The notes: generated by a model from the letters alone, not told the origin. A stretch of DNA of 64,000 nucleotides from Micromonospora inositola (GCF_900090285.1 NZ_LT607754.1:3436001-3500000); one strand, 5' to 3'. Counted from the first letter of the stretch, positions 53,152 through 63,468 are shown. Translations and numbers: made by a program.

Positions 53152-54479
53152 GGCTTGATCACCTGGTCGCGGAACCAGCCGTACGACGACTTGGGCGTCC
53201 GCCGTTGGGTGGCGTAGTCGACGTGCACCAGGCCGAACCGCTTGGTGAAGCCCTCGGCCCACTCCCAGTTGTCCAACAGCGACCAGACGAAGTACCCGGT
53301 CACGTCGACGCCCTCGTCGATCGCGGCCCGCACGGCGCGCAGGTGCCCGTCCAGGTACGCGATCCGCTCGGGGTCGTCGACCCGGCCCTCGGCGTCCGGC
53401 ACGTCGTCGTACGCGCAGCCGCTCTCGGTGACCTGGATCGGCGGCAGCGCGTCGCCGTACCGGTCGCGCAGCCCGACGAGCAGGTCGCGCAGGCCGTCCG
53501 GGGCCACCGGCCAGTCGAAGGCGGTCCGCGGGTACCCCTCCAGCGGGACGATCTCGAACGGCAGCGGCGAGTCCGGTTCGGCAGCCCGGATCCCCGTCGG
53601 GTTGTAGTAGTTCACCCCGAGCACGTCGATCGGCGCGGCGATCAGGTCGAGGTCGCCGTCGCGCACCACGCCCGGGTCGAAGTCGGGCCCCTCCGGGTAG
53701 CCGAGACCGAGCAGCGGGTCGGTGAAGAGCCGGTTGTGCAGCGCGTCGTACGCCGCCCCGGCCGCCCGGTCGGCGTCGGTGTCGCCGGCCGGCCGCACCG
53801 GGGAGTAGTTGTTCGCGATGGCGACCGGGCTGGCGCTGCGCGCCCGGAGCGCCGACACCGCGAGGCCGTGCCCGAGCAGTTGGTGGTGGGCCACCGGGAA
53901 GGCGTCGAAGAGCAGCATCCAGCCCGGGGCGTGCACGCCCATGCCGTGCCCGAGGCTCATGTGGATGAACGGCTCGTTGAGGGTGATCCAGAGCTTCACC
54001 CGGTCGCCGAGGCGGGCGGCGACCAGGTCGGCGTACTCGGCGAAGCGGGCGGCGGTGTCCCGGTTGAGCCAGCCGCCGGCGTCCTCCAGGGCCTGCGGCA
54101 GGTCCCAGTGGAAGAGGGTGGCGACCGGGTCGATGCCCCGGCCGAGCAGTTCGTCCACCAGCCGTTCGTAGAAGTCCAGCCCGGCGGGGCTGGCCGCCCC
54201 GACCCCGGTGGGCTGTACCCGGGGCCAGGCGATCGAGAACCGGTACGCGGACACCCCGAGCCCCGCCAGCAGCGCGACGTCCTCGCGGTACCGGTGGTAG
54301 TGGTCGCAGGCCACGTCGCCGGTGCTGCCGTCGGCGATCCGCCCGGGGGAGTGGGCGAAGGTGTCCCAGATGGAGGGTCCGCGGCCGTCGGCGTCGACCG
54401 CGCCCTCGATCTGGTAGGCGGAGGTGGACACCCCCCAGCGGAACCCGGCGGGGAACTCCGGCATCGGCGCGGTCGTCAT
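53148..54479 (-). CDS. GH1 beta-glucosidase
   Basis: 443 residues. Active-site motifs: acid/base TLNEPF (Glu) and nucleophile in VTESGCAYDD (usual ITENG form). N-terminal signature FPAGFRWGVSTSAYQIEGA. No signal peptide, so it acts in the cytoplasm. Hydrolyses beta-glucosides and cello-oligosaccharides. Stop overlaps the MFS start, forming an uptake-hydrolysis pair; no LacI-family regulator gene is adjacent. Confidence 0.95.
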   Translation of the reverse strand: MTTAPMPEFPAGFRWGVSTSAYQIEGAVDADGRGPSIWDTFAHSPGRIADGSTGDVACDHYHRYREDVALLAGLGVSAYRFSIAWPRVQPTGVGAASPAGLDFYERLVDELLGRGIDPVATLFHWDLPQALEDAGGWLNRDTAARFAEYADLVAARLGDRVKLWITLNEPFIHMSLGHGMGVHAPGWMLLFDAFPVAHHQLLGHGLAVSALRARSASPVAIANNYSPVRPAGDTDADRAAGAAYDALHNRLFTDPLLGLGYPEGPDFDPGVVRDGDLDLIAAPIDVLGVNYYNPTGIRAAEPDSPLPFEIVPLEGYPRTAFDWPVAPDGLRDLLVGLRDRYGDALPPIQVTESGCAYDDVPDAEGRVDDPERIAYLDGHLRAVRAAIDEGVDVTGYFVWSLLDNWEWAEGFTKRFGLVHVDYATQRRTPKSSYGWFRDQVIKP

Positions 54480-54665
54480 TCGCCCTCCCAGAACGCGAAG
54501 CGTGTTCGGGACTCTAGGACGCGAGCCGCCGATGCGCTATAGGCCGGGCGGCGCTGGCGGCGCAAGGGTTTTCGGCGTGTCTTTTCCAAACCCGTCCGGG
54601 TAAGTCCGAATTACCGCATACAGTCGGAATATCGCGGATGTGTCCTTAGTGGGGGAAAGACAGAA

Positions 54666-55112
54666 ATGATCCTCGTGGAACGCAGTGCGCACGTGATGGC
54701 GCCGGTGGAAGCGGTCTGGGACGTCGTGCAGCGGGCCGAGCAGTTGCCGGCCTGGCTGGCGGGAGTTCGCGCGGCGGAGGTCCTCTCGGGGGAGGGCTTC
54801 GGCCGGCGACAGCTGGTCCAGGCCGGGCGCGGCGCGGCGCACGAGGCCGAGGTGATCGCCTACCAGGAGCCGACCCTGATCGGGTGGCGCGAACGGGCCA
54901 AGGGCGCCGGTGCCCGGGCCGAGGCGCGCACCGAGATCTACGTACAGCTGACCCCGGACGAGGAGGAGGGCGGGACGATCGTGCGGCTCATCGTCGTACG
55001 GTGGCCCGCCGGCCCGGTGAAGGCCGCCCTGCTCCGGCTCGGCCTGCGTCGGGTCGGCGCCGACCTGGAGGACTCGCTGGCCCGACTGACCGACCTGGCC
55101 GCCGTCGGCTGA
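54666..55112 (+). CDS. SRPBCC family protein
   Basis: 148 residues, ATG after GGGGGAAAGACAGAA. MILVERSAHVMAPVEAVWDVVQRAEQLPAWLAGV is the standard polyketide_cyc2 start; the following strands (EVIAYQEPTLIGWRERAKG, TEIYVQLTPDEEEGGTIVRLIV) and C-terminal helix complete the fold. Binds a hydrophobic small molecule; substrate unknown. Upstream AT-rich stretch 54597-54640 with a GTCCGAATT/AGTCGGAATAT near-repeat. Confidence 0.88.
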   Translation: MILVERSAHVMAPVEAVWDVVQRAEQLPAWLAGVRAAEVLSGEGFGRRQLVQAGRGAAHEAEVIAYQEPTLIGWRERAKGAGARAEARTEIYVQLTPDEEEGGTIVRLIVVRWPAGPVKAALLRLGLRRVGADLEDSLARLTDLAAVG

Positions 55113-55142
55113 CGGGCCCGGCCCGGCGTCGCCCGCGATGGT

Positions 55143-55179
55143 GATGGTCCGGCGTCCCCGCCAGGGACGCCGGACCATC
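55143..55179 (+). terminator. Terminator after the SRPBCC gene
   Basis: Perfect 15-bp inverted repeat GATGGTCCGGCGTCC (55143-55157) with its complement (55165-55179), 7-base loop. Confidence 0.75.
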
Positions 55180-55208
55180 GTCGATTCCGCCGCCACCCCC
55201 GCGCGCGC

Positions 55209-55278
55209 CGATCATGGACTTGTGGCGCCCGATTCGACACCCTCCTGCCCTTTGTCAACCACCACAACTCCATGATCG
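55209..55278. repeat. 70-bp inverted-repeat element
   Basis: Left arm CGATCATGGACTTGTGG (55209-55225) and right arm (55262-55278) are complementary over 17 bases with one mismatch; the 36-base loop is CG-poor for this genome. Intergenic between the SRPBCC and aceE terminators. Repeats with this arm sequence are, as far as I recall, common in Micromonospora. Confidence 0.7.
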
Positions 55279-55290
55279 ACGAGGGAAGGC

Positions 55291-55324
55291 GAAGGGCCCG
55301 GCGCGGGATCGCGCCGGGCCCTTC
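55291..55324. terminator. Terminator after aceE
   Basis: Perfect 15-bp inverted repeat GAAGGGCCCGGCGCG (55291-55305) with complement (55310-55324), loop GGAT, after the aceE stop (55336) on the minus strand. Confidence 0.8.
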
Positions 55325-55335
55325 TCGCGTACGAC

Positions 55336-58080
55336 CTAGCTGTCGCCGCCGGTCTCGCCGACCGGGGCGGCGTTGACGTCCTCCAGCGCGTACTTCTTGG
55401 CGGCCTCGGCCGGCACGTTCGCCGGCACCGCGCCGCGCAGCGCGAGCTGCCGCAGCGTCGCGACCGCCACCGACTCGGCGTCGACGTGGAAGTGCCGGCG
55501 CAGCGCGTGCCGGGTGTCCGACATGCCGAAGCCGTCGGTGCCGAGCGAGGTGTAGTCGCCGGGCACCCAGCGGGAGATCAGGTCCGGCACCGCGCGCATC
55601 CAGTCGCTGACCGCGACCTTCGGCCCGTCGGCGTCGGCCAGCTTCTGCTGGATGTACGGCACCCGCTGCTCGCCGCCCGGGTTGAGCAGGTTGTGCTCCT
55701 CGCACTCCACCGCGTCCCGGCGCAGCTCGGTCCAGGAGGTCACCGACCAGACGTCGGCGGCCACGCCCCAGTCCGCGGCGAGCACCTGCTGCGCCTTCAG
55801 CGCCCACTGCATGCCGGTGCCGGAGGCCAGGATGTTCGCCTTCGGCGCGTCCCCGTCCACCTGCGGCGCGGGGGAGTAGCGGTAGATGCCCTTGAGGATG
55901 CCCTCGACGTCCACGCCCTTCGGCTCGGCCGGCTGGAAGATCGGCTCGTTGTAGACCGTCAGGTAGTAGAAGACGTTCTCCTGCGCCTCGCCGTACATCC
56001 GGTGCAGGCCGTTCTCCATGATGTGCGCGATCTCGAACGCGAACGCCGGGTCGTAGGCGACCACCGCCGGGTTGGTGGCGGCGATCAGCAGCGAGTGGCC
56101 GTCCTCGTGCTGGAGGCCCTCACCGTTGAGCGTGGTCCGCCCGGCGGTCGCGCCGAGCAGGAAGCCCCGCGCCATCTGGTCCGCCGCCGCCCACAGCCCG
56201 TCGGCGGTCCGCTGGAACCCGAACATCGAGTAGAAGATGTACATCGGGATCATCGGCTCGCCGTGCGTGGCGTACGAGCTGCCGACGGCGGTGAACGAGG
56301 CGACCGAGCCGGCCTCGTTGATCCCCTCGTGCAGGATCTGTCCGTCGGTGGCCTCCTTGTACGACAGGAACAGCTCCCGGTCCACCGAGGTGTACCGCTG
56401 GCCGTGCAGCGAGTAGATCTTCGCCGTCGGGAAGAGCGAGTCCATGCCGAAGGTACGGGCCTCGTCCGGGATGATCGGCACCCAGCGCCTGCCGAACTCC
56501 TTGTCCTTCATCACGTCCTTGAGCAGGCGGACGAAGGCCATCGTGGTGGCCACCTTCTGCTTGCCCGAGCCGCGCTTGACGTCGGAGAACCGCTCGGGGC
56601 CGGGGATCTGCAGCCGCTTGCCGGTGGTCCGCCGGGACGGCAGGTACCCGCCGAGCTGCTGCCGCCGCTCCTTGAGGTACTGGATCTCGTCGGACTTCTC
56701 ACCCGGGTTGTAGTACGGCGGCAGGTAGGGGTTGTCCTCCAGCTGCTTGTCGGGGATGTCCAGGTAGAGCCGGTCGCGGAAGAGCTTCAGGTCCTCCAGC
56801 GTCAGCTTCTTCATCTGGTGGGTGGCGTTGCGGGCCTCGAAGTGCGAGCCCAGCGTCCAGCCCTTGATCGTCTTGGCCAGGATCACCGTCGGCTGACCGG
56901 TGTGCTCCATCGCCGCCTTGTAGGCCGCGTATAGCTTGCGGTAGTCGTGCCCACCCCGCTTGAGGTTCCAGATCTCGTCGTCGCTCAGGTGCTCGACCAT
57001 CTTGCGGGTCCGCGGGTCGCGGCCGAAGAAGTGCTCCCGGACGTACGCCCCGGACTCCGCCTTGTAGGTCTGGTAGTCACCGTCGGGCGTGGTGTTCATC
57101 AGGTTGACCAGTGCGCCGTCGGTGTCCGCCGCGAGCAGCGGGTCCCACTCCCGGCCCCACACCACCTTGATCACGTTCCAGCCGGCGCCCCGGAAGAACG
57201 CCTCCAGCTCCTGCATGACCTTGCCGTTGCCGCGGACCGGACCGTCCAGGCGCTGCAGGTTGCAGTTGATCACGAAGGTGAGGTTGTCCAGCTCCTCGCG
57301 GGCGGCCACCCCGATCGCGCCCAGCGACTCGACCTCGTCCATCTCGCCGTCGCCGAGGAACGCCCAGACGTGCTGCTGGGAGGTGTCCTTGATGCCGCGG
57401 TGGTGCAGGTACCGGTTGAACCGGGCCTGGTAGATCGCGTTGATCGGGCCGAGGCCCATCGAGACGGTGGGGAACTCCCAGAAGTCCGGCATCAGCCGCG
57501 GGTGCGGGTACGACGGCAGGCCGCCGCCCGGGTGCGACAGCTCCTGGCGGAAGCCGTCGAGCTGGTCCTCGCTGAGCCGGCCCTCGAGGAACGCCCGGGC
57601 GTACATGCCGGGGGAGGCGTGACCCTGGTAGAAGATGTGGTCGCCGCCGCCCGGGTGGTCCTTGCCGCGGAAGAAGTGGTTGAAGCCCACCTCGTAGAGC
57701 GACGCCGAGCTGGCGAAGGTGGAGATGTGGCCGCCGACGCCGATCTCGGGACGCTGCGCCCGGTGCACCAGCATGGCGGCGTTCCACCGGATGTACGCCC
57801 GGACCCGCCGCTCGATGTGCTCGTCTCCCGGGAACCACGGCTCGCGCTCCGGGGGGATGGAGTTGATGTAGTCGGTGGTGGTCAGGGACGGCACCCCGAC
57901 CTGGCGCTCGCGGGCCCGCTCCAGCAGGCGCAGCATGACGTACCGGGCGCGTTTGGTCCCGCGCTCGTCGATGACACCGTCGAGCGACTCGACCCATTCG
58001 CCGGTCTCTTCAGGGTCGATGTCCGGAAGCTGGCTCGGCAGACCAGCGGTGATCACCGGGCGCTTGCGTTCCGTAGCCAC
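55336..58080 (-). CDS. aceE: Pyruvate dehydrogenase E1 component (homodimeric)
   Basis: 914 residues, the actinobacterial AceE length. ThDP-binding motif [36 protein letters not shown] (GDG...N), a central [13 protein letters not shown] segment, and C-terminal transketolase-like domain with [17 protein letters not shown]. Decarboxylates pyruvate and passes the acetyl group to E2. E2/E3 genes are not adjacent, as is typical for actinobacteria. A preceding 180-bp region holds no clear feature. Confidence 0.97.
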   Translation of the reverse strand: MATERKRPVITAGLPSQLPDIDPEETGEWVESLDGVIDERGTKRARYVMLRLLERARERQVGVPSLTTTDYINSIPPEREPWFPGDEHIERRVRAYIRWNAAMLVHRAQRPEIGVGGHISTFASSASLYEVGFNHFFRGKDHPGGGDHIFYQGHASPGMYARAFLEGRLSEDQLDGFRQELSHPGGGLPSYPHPRLMPDFWEFPTVSMGLGPINAIYQARFNRYLHHRGIKDTSQQHVWAFLGDGEMDEVESLGAIGVAAREELDNLTFVINCNLQRLDGPVRGNGKVMQELEAFFRGAGWNVIKVVWGREWDPLLAADTDGALVNLMNTTPDGDYQTYKAESGAYVREHFFGRDPRTRKMVEHLSDDEIWNLKRGGHDYRKLYAAYKAAMEHTGQPTVILAKTIKGWTLGSHFEARNATHQMKKLTLEDLKLFRDRLYLDIPDKQLEDNPYLPPYYNPGEKSDEIQYLKERRQQLGGYLPSRRTTGKRLQIPGPERFSDVKRGSGKQKVATTMAFVRLLKDVMKDKEFGRRWVPIIPDEARTFGMDSLFPTAKIYSLHGQRYTSVDRELFLSYKEATDGQILHEGINEAGSVASFTAVGSSYATHGEPMIPMYIFYSMFGFQRTADGLWAAADQMARGFLLGATAGRTTLNGEGLQHEDGHSLLIAATNPAVVAYDPAFAFEIAHIMENGLHRMYGEAQENVFYYLTVYNEPIFQPAEPKGVDVEGILKGIYRYSPAPQVDGDAPKANILASGTGMQWALKAQQVLAADWGVAADVWSVTSWTELRRDAVECEEHNLLNPGGEQRVPYIQQKLADADGPKVAVSDWMRAVPDLISRWVPGDYTSLGTDGFGMSDTRHALRRHFHVDAESVAVATLRQLALRGAVPANVPAEAAKKYALEDVNAAPVGETGGDS

Positions 58081-58260
58081 AGGCGTTCCCTCGGTTGTGT
58101 GTGGGATAGGTCTCTAGCGCCATCCTGCCCCCTGGTGGCGCCCGTCGTCACGTCTCCCTCCCCCAGACGCGACGCTGAACACAGGTACCCACCAGTAACT
58201 TTGCGCGATCACCGGGTGCGCCAGGATCCGCCGCTCGCCACCAGGGGCTACCCTGCCGGC

Positions 58261-58523
58261 ATGCGGTGGCGGTGGCGACCGGTGACCCTGGGCGCGACGA
58301 CGGCGGTGGCGGGGGTGGCCGTCGGCGCGGTCTTCGGCGCCGTCGTGGTGCGGGACGGCCCGTGGGGGTACGGGGCACGCCCCGCTCCGCCGCCCCGTTC
58401 CCGTACACGCCGCCGCATCCGGACGGCGGCGGGCACATGCCGTCGTACGACTGCGGCGGCAGCGGTGGTGACCACGGCGGCGGCGGCGGTGGCGACTGTG
58501 GCGGGAGCGGCGGCGGTTCCTGA
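58261..58523 (+). pseudogene. Frameshifted small Gly/Cys/His-rich exported protein
   Basis: Frame from ATG 58261: MRWRWRPVTLGATTAVAGVAVGAVFGAVV, a membrane or signal segment. From about 58395 the other frame (+2) gives PFPYTPPHPDGGGHMPSYDCGGSGGDHGGGGGGDCGGSGGGS and stops at 58521-58523. That looks like one native protein split by a one-base slip near the run CCGCCGCCCC at 58388-58397. Left alone, the first frame runs on to 58557 as basic low-complexity sequence overlapping YjbQ. May be a true pseudogene or an assembly indel. Confidence 0.55.
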
Positions 58524-58546
58524 GCCGCTGCGGCAGAATGCGCCGT

Positions 58547-58951
58547 ATGCGCAGTGAGGTGATCACCGTCCAGACCGGGTCCCGGCCGACCGTCCGGGAC
58601 ATCACCGCCGAGGCCGAGCGGTTCGTCTCCGGTCAGGGCGACGGCCTGCTGCACGTCTTCGTGCCGCACGCCACCGCCGGCCTGGCCGTCATCGAGACGG
58701 GTTCCGGCTCCGACGACGACCTGCTGCGGACGATCGACGACCTGCTCCCCGCCGACGAGCGCTGGCAGCACCGGCACGGCTCACCCGGTCACGGGCGCGA
58801 TCACGTGCTCCCGGCGTTCGTCCCGCCGTACGCGACCCTGCCGGTGGTCGACGGGCGGCTGGCGCTCGGCACCTGGCAGTCGATCTGCCTGGTCGACACC
58901 AACGGCGACAACCCCAGCCGGAAGGTCCGCTTCTCCTTCCTCCCGGGCTGA
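58547..58951 (+). CDS. YjbQ family (UPF0047) protein
   Basis: 134 residues from ATG at 58547; ATG at 58538 in frame is possible. The family His clusters are visible: LHVFVPHATAGLAVIETG and HGSPGHGRDHVLPAF, and the end LALGTWQSICLVDTNGDNPSRKVRFSFL. E. coli YjbQ has secondary thiamine-phosphate synthase activity in suppressors; its true role is unclear. Cytoplasmic. Confidence 0.93.
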   Translation: MRSEVITVQTGSRPTVRDITAEAERFVSGQGDGLLHVFVPHATAGLAVIETGSGSDDDLLRTIDDLLPADERWQHRHGSPGHGRDHVLPAFVPPYATLPVVDGRLALGTWQSICLVDTNGDNPSRKVRFSFLPG

Positions 58952-59211
58952 CGGGCCCGGTACGGCAGGTCGCGGTGTCCGGTGCTCCGCACACCCCGAC
59001 CTTTCCGCGGTGGTGTTGACCGGTCCGGCCGGACCGGTCAGGGCCGCGCTCACCGCGGCCCTCCTCCCGCTCGGCGCTCTCTTCGCCCACCACGCCACCC
59101 GCCCCACCCCACCCCCGGGTTGTGGTGGGGGTCAGGCGGCGGTGAGCGCGAGCTGGGTTACGCGGATCTTGGTGAACAGGGCGCAATTGGATGGCAAGTA
59201 GGATGTGAGGC
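58952..59211. other. Intergenic region before the MarR gene
   Basis: About 260 bp after yjbQ. A GC-rich stretch ends in CCCCACCCCACCCCCGGG with a GGGGGT complement (59097-59130), a weak hairpin. AT-richer sequence at 59168-59205 (CAATTGGATGGCAAG) is probably the MarR promoter but a clean -35/-10 was not found. Confidence 0.45.
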
Positions 59212-59694
59212 ATGGCGCAACCCACCGCCCCCACCGCCGGCCCCGACGCGGGCGACCGCTCCGGCCTGGCCGGGGACGCGGTGCGCCGGATCATGCACAT
59301 CGCCTCCGCGATCCGGCACTACCAGGACGTGGAGATCTCCGAGCTGGGCCTCACCCCGGCCGTCGCCCGGGCGCTGCACGAGCTGGACCCGGACCGGCCG
59401 CTGCCCGCCCGGGACCTTGCCGAGCAACTGCGCTGCGACCGCTCCAACGTCACCGGCCTGGTCGACAAGCTGGAGCAGGCCGGCCTGGTGGAGCGGCGGG
59501 TCGACCCCGCCGACCGGCGGCAGAAGACGCTGGTGGTGACCGACGCCGGCCGGCGGATGCGGGACCGGGTGCACCAGGTGATGTCCGATTCGCGACTGCT
59601 CGGCAGCCTCACCACCGGTGAGCTGGCCGCCCTGCGTGAGCTGGTCTGGAAGGTCTCCGACGGCGGCTGCCCGGAGCAGTGCGGCGACGAGTGA
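59212..59694 (+). CDS. MarR-family transcriptional regulator
   Basis: 160 residues, ATG after GTGAGGC. Winged helix: [70 protein letters not shown], with the classic DRR wing. Ends with [12 protein letters not shown], three unusual residues including two Cys. Homodimeric repressor, usually of small-molecule response; the E1 gene starts 51 bp downstream and is a candidate target. Confidence 0.93.
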   Translation: MAQPTAPTAGPDAGDRSGLAGDAVRRIMHIASAIRHYQDVEISELGLTPAVARALHELDPDRPLPARDLAEQLRCDRSNVTGLVDKLEQAGLVERRVDPADRRQKTLVVTDAGRRMRDRVHQVMSDSRLLGSLTTGELAALRELVWKVSDGGCPEQCGDE

Positions 59695-59745
59695 TCGTCG
59701 GCGGGCGGATCGTGTCCGGGTGGGCGAGGGGGCCCTTCGTCGGTA

Positions 59746-62370
59746 ATGCTGTCCGACGTGACCACCCCGCAAGATCTCGACGACCGGTTCCGGGAGGCTC
59801 TGGGCGCGCTCGGCGTCCCCGCCCGGCGGCGTGACCTCGACGAGCCGCTCACCGAGGGCGCGCCGCTGACCGGAGCCCAGGCGCTGGCCCTCTTCGACGC
59901 CCAGGTCACCAGTCGGCTGCTGGACCTCGCCGGGCGGTGGCTGCGCAGCTTCGGTGAGGGGTTCTACACGATCGGCTCCGCCGGTCACGAGAGCAACGCG
60001 GCGGTGGCCGCCGCCCTCCGGCCCACCGACCCCGCCCTCCTGCACTACCGCTCCGGGGCCTTCTACTGCCTCCGTGCCGCCCAGGCCGCCGGTACCTTCC
60101 CGCCCGGGATCGCGGACGGTCCGTCGACCGGCCCGGGGTCCGTCGGCGTTCCGGTCGACGGCGCCGACTCCACCGACGGCGGCGGGTCGGCCGACGCCGG
60201 GCGGTCGGTCGAGGATGCGGTCGAGCCGCCGCCTTCCGGGACCGCGTCACCGGAGCACGGCCGGGAGTCCGCCGCAGCCACCACGTCGCCGGCCCGGGAC
60301 CGGGACGCCCCCGCCGACGAGGCGGCCACCGTGCCGGCCGGCGCCGGGGTGGCGGTCGACGCGACGGGTGAGGCGGTGGTCGGTGAGCGGGTCCCGGTCG
60401 CCGAGGACGCGTACGCGGAGGCGGCGCGGGACGTGCTGCGGGGGATGGTCGCCTCGGCGCGGGAGCCGATCGCCGGTGGCCGGCACAAGGTGTTCGGCCG
60501 GGCCGACCTGGCCGTCATCCCCACCACCTCCACCATCGCCTCGCACCTGCCCCGGGCGGTCGGCCTGGGGCTGGCCCTGGAACGGCTGCGCCGGGTGGGC
60601 GGCGGGCGACGGGCCGGGTCCGCGGCGTCGACCGGCGAGGCGACCGGCTCGCCGTGGCCGCCGGACGCGATCGTGGTCTGCTCGTTCGGCGACGCCTCGG
60701 TCAACCACGCCAGCGCCACCGCCGCGTTCAACACCGCCGGCTGGTACGACCACACTGGGCTGCGCATCCCGGTCCTCTTCGTCTGCGAGGACAACGGCCT
60801 CGGCATCAGCGTCCGCTCGCCGCAGGGCTGGGTGGCGGCGACGCTGCGCGCCAAGCCGGGGATCCGCTACTTCGCCGCCGACGGCGCCGACCCGGTCGAG
60901 GCGTACCGGGTGGCGGGGGAGGCGGCGGCGTGGGTGCGCCGGCACCGGCGGCCCGCCGTGCTGCACCTGACCACCGTGCGGCTGATGGGGCACGCCGGGG
61001 CGGACGCGGAGACCGCGTACCGGAGCCCGGCGGAGATCGCCGCCGACGCCGCGCGGGACCCGCTGCTGGCCACCGCGCGGCTGCTGGTCGAGGGGGGCTT
61101 CGCCACCGGCGAGGAGCTGCTGGCCCGGTACGACGAGCGGGGCTGGCAGGTCCGCCGGGTGGCCGAGGAGGTGCTCGACGAGCCGAAGCTCGCCTCCCCG
61201 GCCGAGGTGGTGGCGGCGCTGGCCCCGCGCCGACCGGTGCGGATCTCCCGCGCCGTGGCCGACGCGGCGGCCCGGGCGGCCGGGCCGAACGCGGGCGCGC
61301 GCGCCGAGGCGTTCGGCGGCAAGCCGCCGGAGCTGGCCGGCCCGCTCACCCTGGCGCAGAGCATCAACGCGGCGCTGGCCGACGGGATGCTGGACCACCC
61401 CGGGATGGCCGTGTTCGGCGAGGACGTCGCCGCCAAGGGCGGGGTGTACGGGGTGACGAAGGGGCTGCGGGACAGGTTCGGCGCGGCCCGGGTCTTCGAC
61501 ACGCTCCTCGACGAGACCTCGATCCTCGGGCTGGGCCTCGGCGCGGGGGCCGCCGGGATGCTGCCGGTGCCGGAGATCCAGTACCTGGCGTACCTGCACA
61601 ACGCCGAGGACCAGCTGCGTGGCGAGGCGGCCACCATGCAGTTCTTCTCCGGCGGGGCGTTCCGCAACCCGATGGTGGTGCGGGTCGCCGGGCTGGCGTA
61701 CCAGGAGGGGTTCGGCGGGCACTTCCACAACGACAACTCGGTGGCCGTACTGCGGGACGTGCCCGGCCTGTTGATCGCGGTGCCGGCGCGGCCGGACGAT
61801 GCCGCGCCCATGCTGCGGACCTGCCTGGCCGCCGCGGCGGTGGACGGCAGCGTCGGCGTCTTCCTGGAGCCGATCGCGCTCTACCACACCCGGGACCTCT
61901 ACACCGACGGCGACGGGGAGTGGCTGAGGGAGTACGCCGAACCGGGCGCGTGGGCGGCCGGCCACGTCCCGATCGGCCGGGCCCGGGTGTACGGGGTCGG
62001 CTCGGCCGAGGACGTCACCATCATCACCTTCGGTAACGGGGTGCGGATGTCGCTGCGGGCGGCGGCCACCCTCGCCGACGAGGGGATCGGCAGCCGGGTG
62101 GTGGACCTGCGCTGGCTCGCCCCGCTGCCGGTGGCGGACATCATCCGGGAGGCCTCGGCCACCGGCCGGGTGCTGGTCGTCGACGAGACCCGTCGGTCGG
62201 GCGGGGTGGGCGAGGGGGTGATCGCCGCGCTGGTCGACGCCGGGTACGTCGGCGCGGCGCGGCGGGTGGCCGGCGTCGACTCTTTTGTACCATTAGGTCC
62301 GGCAGCACGTCAGGTTCTGGTCTCCGAGGAAGCCATTACCCAGGGTGCCCGTACGCTGCTGGCACGGTAA
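59746..62370 (+). CDS. Fused alpha/beta 2-oxoacid dehydrogenase E1
   Basis: 874 residues; start ATG 59746 (GTG 59758 also possible). N-terminal half is the E1-alpha ThDP domain ([31 protein letters not shown]); the C-terminal half from about 515 is E1-beta ([47 protein letters not shown]). An acidic, Gly/Ser/Pro-rich low-complexity insert of about 105 residues (about 118-220) splits the alpha domain. Decarboxylates a branched-chain or other 2-oxo acid; E2/E3 are not here. Confidence 0.88.
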   Translation: MLSDVTTPQDLDDRFREALGALGVPARRRDLDEPLTEGAPLTGAQALALFDAQVTSRLLDLAGRWLRSFGEGFYTIGSAGHESNAAVAAALRPTDPALLHYRSGAFYCLRAAQAAGTFPPGIADGPSTGPGSVGVPVDGADSTDGGGSADAGRSVEDAVEPPPSGTASPEHGRESAAATTSPARDRDAPADEAATVPAGAGVAVDATGEAVVGERVPVAEDAYAEAARDVLRGMVASAREPIAGGRHKVFGRADLAVIPTTSTIASHLPRAVGLGLALERLRRVGGGRRAGSAASTGEATGSPWPPDAIVVCSFGDASVNHASATAAFNTAGWYDHTGLRIPVLFVCEDNGLGISVRSPQGWVAATLRAKPGIRYFAADGADPVEAYRVAGEAAAWVRRHRRPAVLHLTTVRLMGHAGADAETAYRSPAEIAADAARDPLLATARLLVEGGFATGEELLARYDERGWQVRRVAEEVLDEPKLASPAEVVAALAPRRPVRISRAVADAAARAAGPNAGARAEAFGGKPPELAGPLTLAQSINAALADGMLDHPGMAVFGEDVAAKGGVYGVTKGLRDRFGAARVFDTLLDETSILGLGLGAGAAGMLPVPEIQYLAYLHNAEDQLRGEAATMQFFSGGAFRNPMVVRVAGLAYQEGFGGHFHNDNSVAVLRDVPGLLIAVPARPDDAAPMLRTCLAAAAVDGSVGVFLEPIALYHTRDLYTDGDGEWLREYAEPGAWAAGHVPIGRARVYGVGSAEDVTIITFGNGVRMSLRAAATLADEGIGSRVVDLRWLAPLPVADIIREASATGRVLVVDETRRSGGVGEGVIAALVDAGYVGAARRVAGVDSFVPLGPAARQVLVSEEAITQGARTLLAR

Positions 62371-62432
62371 ATTCCGTTCCACCCGGTGCGCCACTTGCGC
62401 GGGGAGCCACAACTGTGTGGACTTGGCCCGAC

Positions 62433-62448
62433 GGCGTCGTACGACGCC
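62433..62448. promoter_or_regulatory. 16-bp perfect palindrome before DUF3052 gene
   Basis: GGCGTCGTACGACGCC is fully self-complementary, 34 bp before the start GTG. A short dyad CCACA-N4-TGTGG (62407-62420) lies just upstream. Could be an operator for the DUF3052/peroxiredoxin genes. Confidence 0.5.
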
Positions 62449-62481
62449 GCGAGCAGGGATGAGATGAGGAGGCACGCGACA

Positions 62482-62919
62482 GTGAGCGCGACCGCTGGTC
62501 AGGCCGCCGACGGGGTACGCAGCCTGGCGGACCGGTTCGGGATCGAGCCGGGGATGGTCGTCATGGAGATGGGGTACGACGACGATGTCGACCAGGATCT
62601 CCGGGACGCCCTGACCGACCGCTGTGGAGAGCTGGTCGACGAGGACACCGACGAGGTGGTCGACTCGGTGCTCGTCTGGTACCGCGACGGCGACGGTGAT
62701 CTCTTCGAGCTTCTCGTCGACGCCCTCGGGCCGCTGGCCGACAACGGGGTGGTGTGGCTCCTGACGCCCAAGGCGGGGCGGGACGGCCACGTCGAGCCGA
62801 GCGAGGTCGCGGAGAGTGCGCAGACCGCCGGCCTCCAGCAGACCTCCACCATCAACGCGGGCCGCGACTGGAGCGGCGCGCGCCTGGTGCTCCGGCGCGG
62901 GTCCAAGGCGAAGAAGTAG
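62482..62919 (+). CDS. DUF3052 family protein
   Basis: 145 residues from GTG at 62482, with GAGGAGG nine bases upstream; an ATG at 62464 would place that site inside the gene. Acidic: VDQDLRDALTDRCGELVDEDTDEVVDSVLVWYRDGDGDLFELLVDAL, then DWSGARLVLRRGSKAKK. DUF3052 is a conserved actinobacterial family, unknown function. 81 bp before the peroxiredoxin. Confidence 0.9.
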   Translation: MSATAGQAADGVRSLADRFGIEPGMVVMEMGYDDDVDQDLRDALTDRCGELVDEDTDEVVDSVLVWYRDGDGDLFELLVDALGPLADNGVVWLLTPKAGRDGHVEPSEVAESAQTAGLQQTSTINAGRDWSGARLVLRRGSKAKK

Positions 62920-63000
62920 CGACTGTCCACGCCCCGGCGGCCCGCGCCGCCGGGTGTGGCAGGCTGATTGTCTCCAGACTCGACCCCCCGAGGAGCTCGC

Positions 63001-63468
63001 ATGACCATCGAGGTTGGCGCCGAGGCGCCGGACTTCGTGCTGAAGGACCAGAACAACCAGGAGGTCCGGCTCTCCGACTTCCGCGGCAAGCGCACCGTGC
63101 TGCTGGTCTTCTACCCGCTCGCCTTCACCGGCATCTGCCAGGGCGAGCTGTGCGAGGTGCGGGACAACCTCAACGAGTACGTCAACGACGACGTCCAGGT
63201 GCTGACCGTCAGCGTCGACTCGGTCTACGCCCACAAGATCTGGGCCGACCGGGAGGGCTACCAGTTCCCGCTGCTGGCCGACTTCTGGCCGCACGGCGCG
63301 GTGGCCCAGGCGTACGGCGTCTTCAACGACGTCGCGGGCATCGCCAACCGGGGCACCTTCGTGATCGACAAGGCTGGCGTGGTCCGCTTCGCCGAGATGA
63401 ACATGCCGGGCGAGGCGCGGGACCAGCAGGGCTGGCGCAAGGCGCTCGCCGAGACCGCCGCCGCGTGA
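63001..63468 (+). CDS. AhpE-like peroxiredoxin
   Basis: 155 residues, ATG after GAGGAGCTCGC. Peroxidatic Cys in PLAFTGICQGELC (TxxC motif). AhpE enzymes normally have Asp where this protein has a second Cys four residues later (GELC vs GELD). C-terminal domain DRRGTFVIDKAGVVRFAEMN-type end. Reduces peroxides; the reductant may be mycoredoxin. The extra Cys could form a local disulfide. Confidence 0.94.
   Translation: MTIEVGAEAPDFVLKDQNNQEVRLSDFRGKRTVLLVFYPLAFTGICQGELCEVRDNLNEYVNDDVQVLTVSVDSVYAHKIWADREGYQFPLLADFWPHGAVAQAYGVFNDVAGIANRGTFVIDKAGVVRFAEMNMPGEARDQQGWRKALAETAAA

Noticed and set aside
59010..59201. Short plus-strand ORF MVLTGPAGPVRAALTAALLPLG between yjbQ and marR
   Set aside because: No ribosome site and only generic hydrophobicity.
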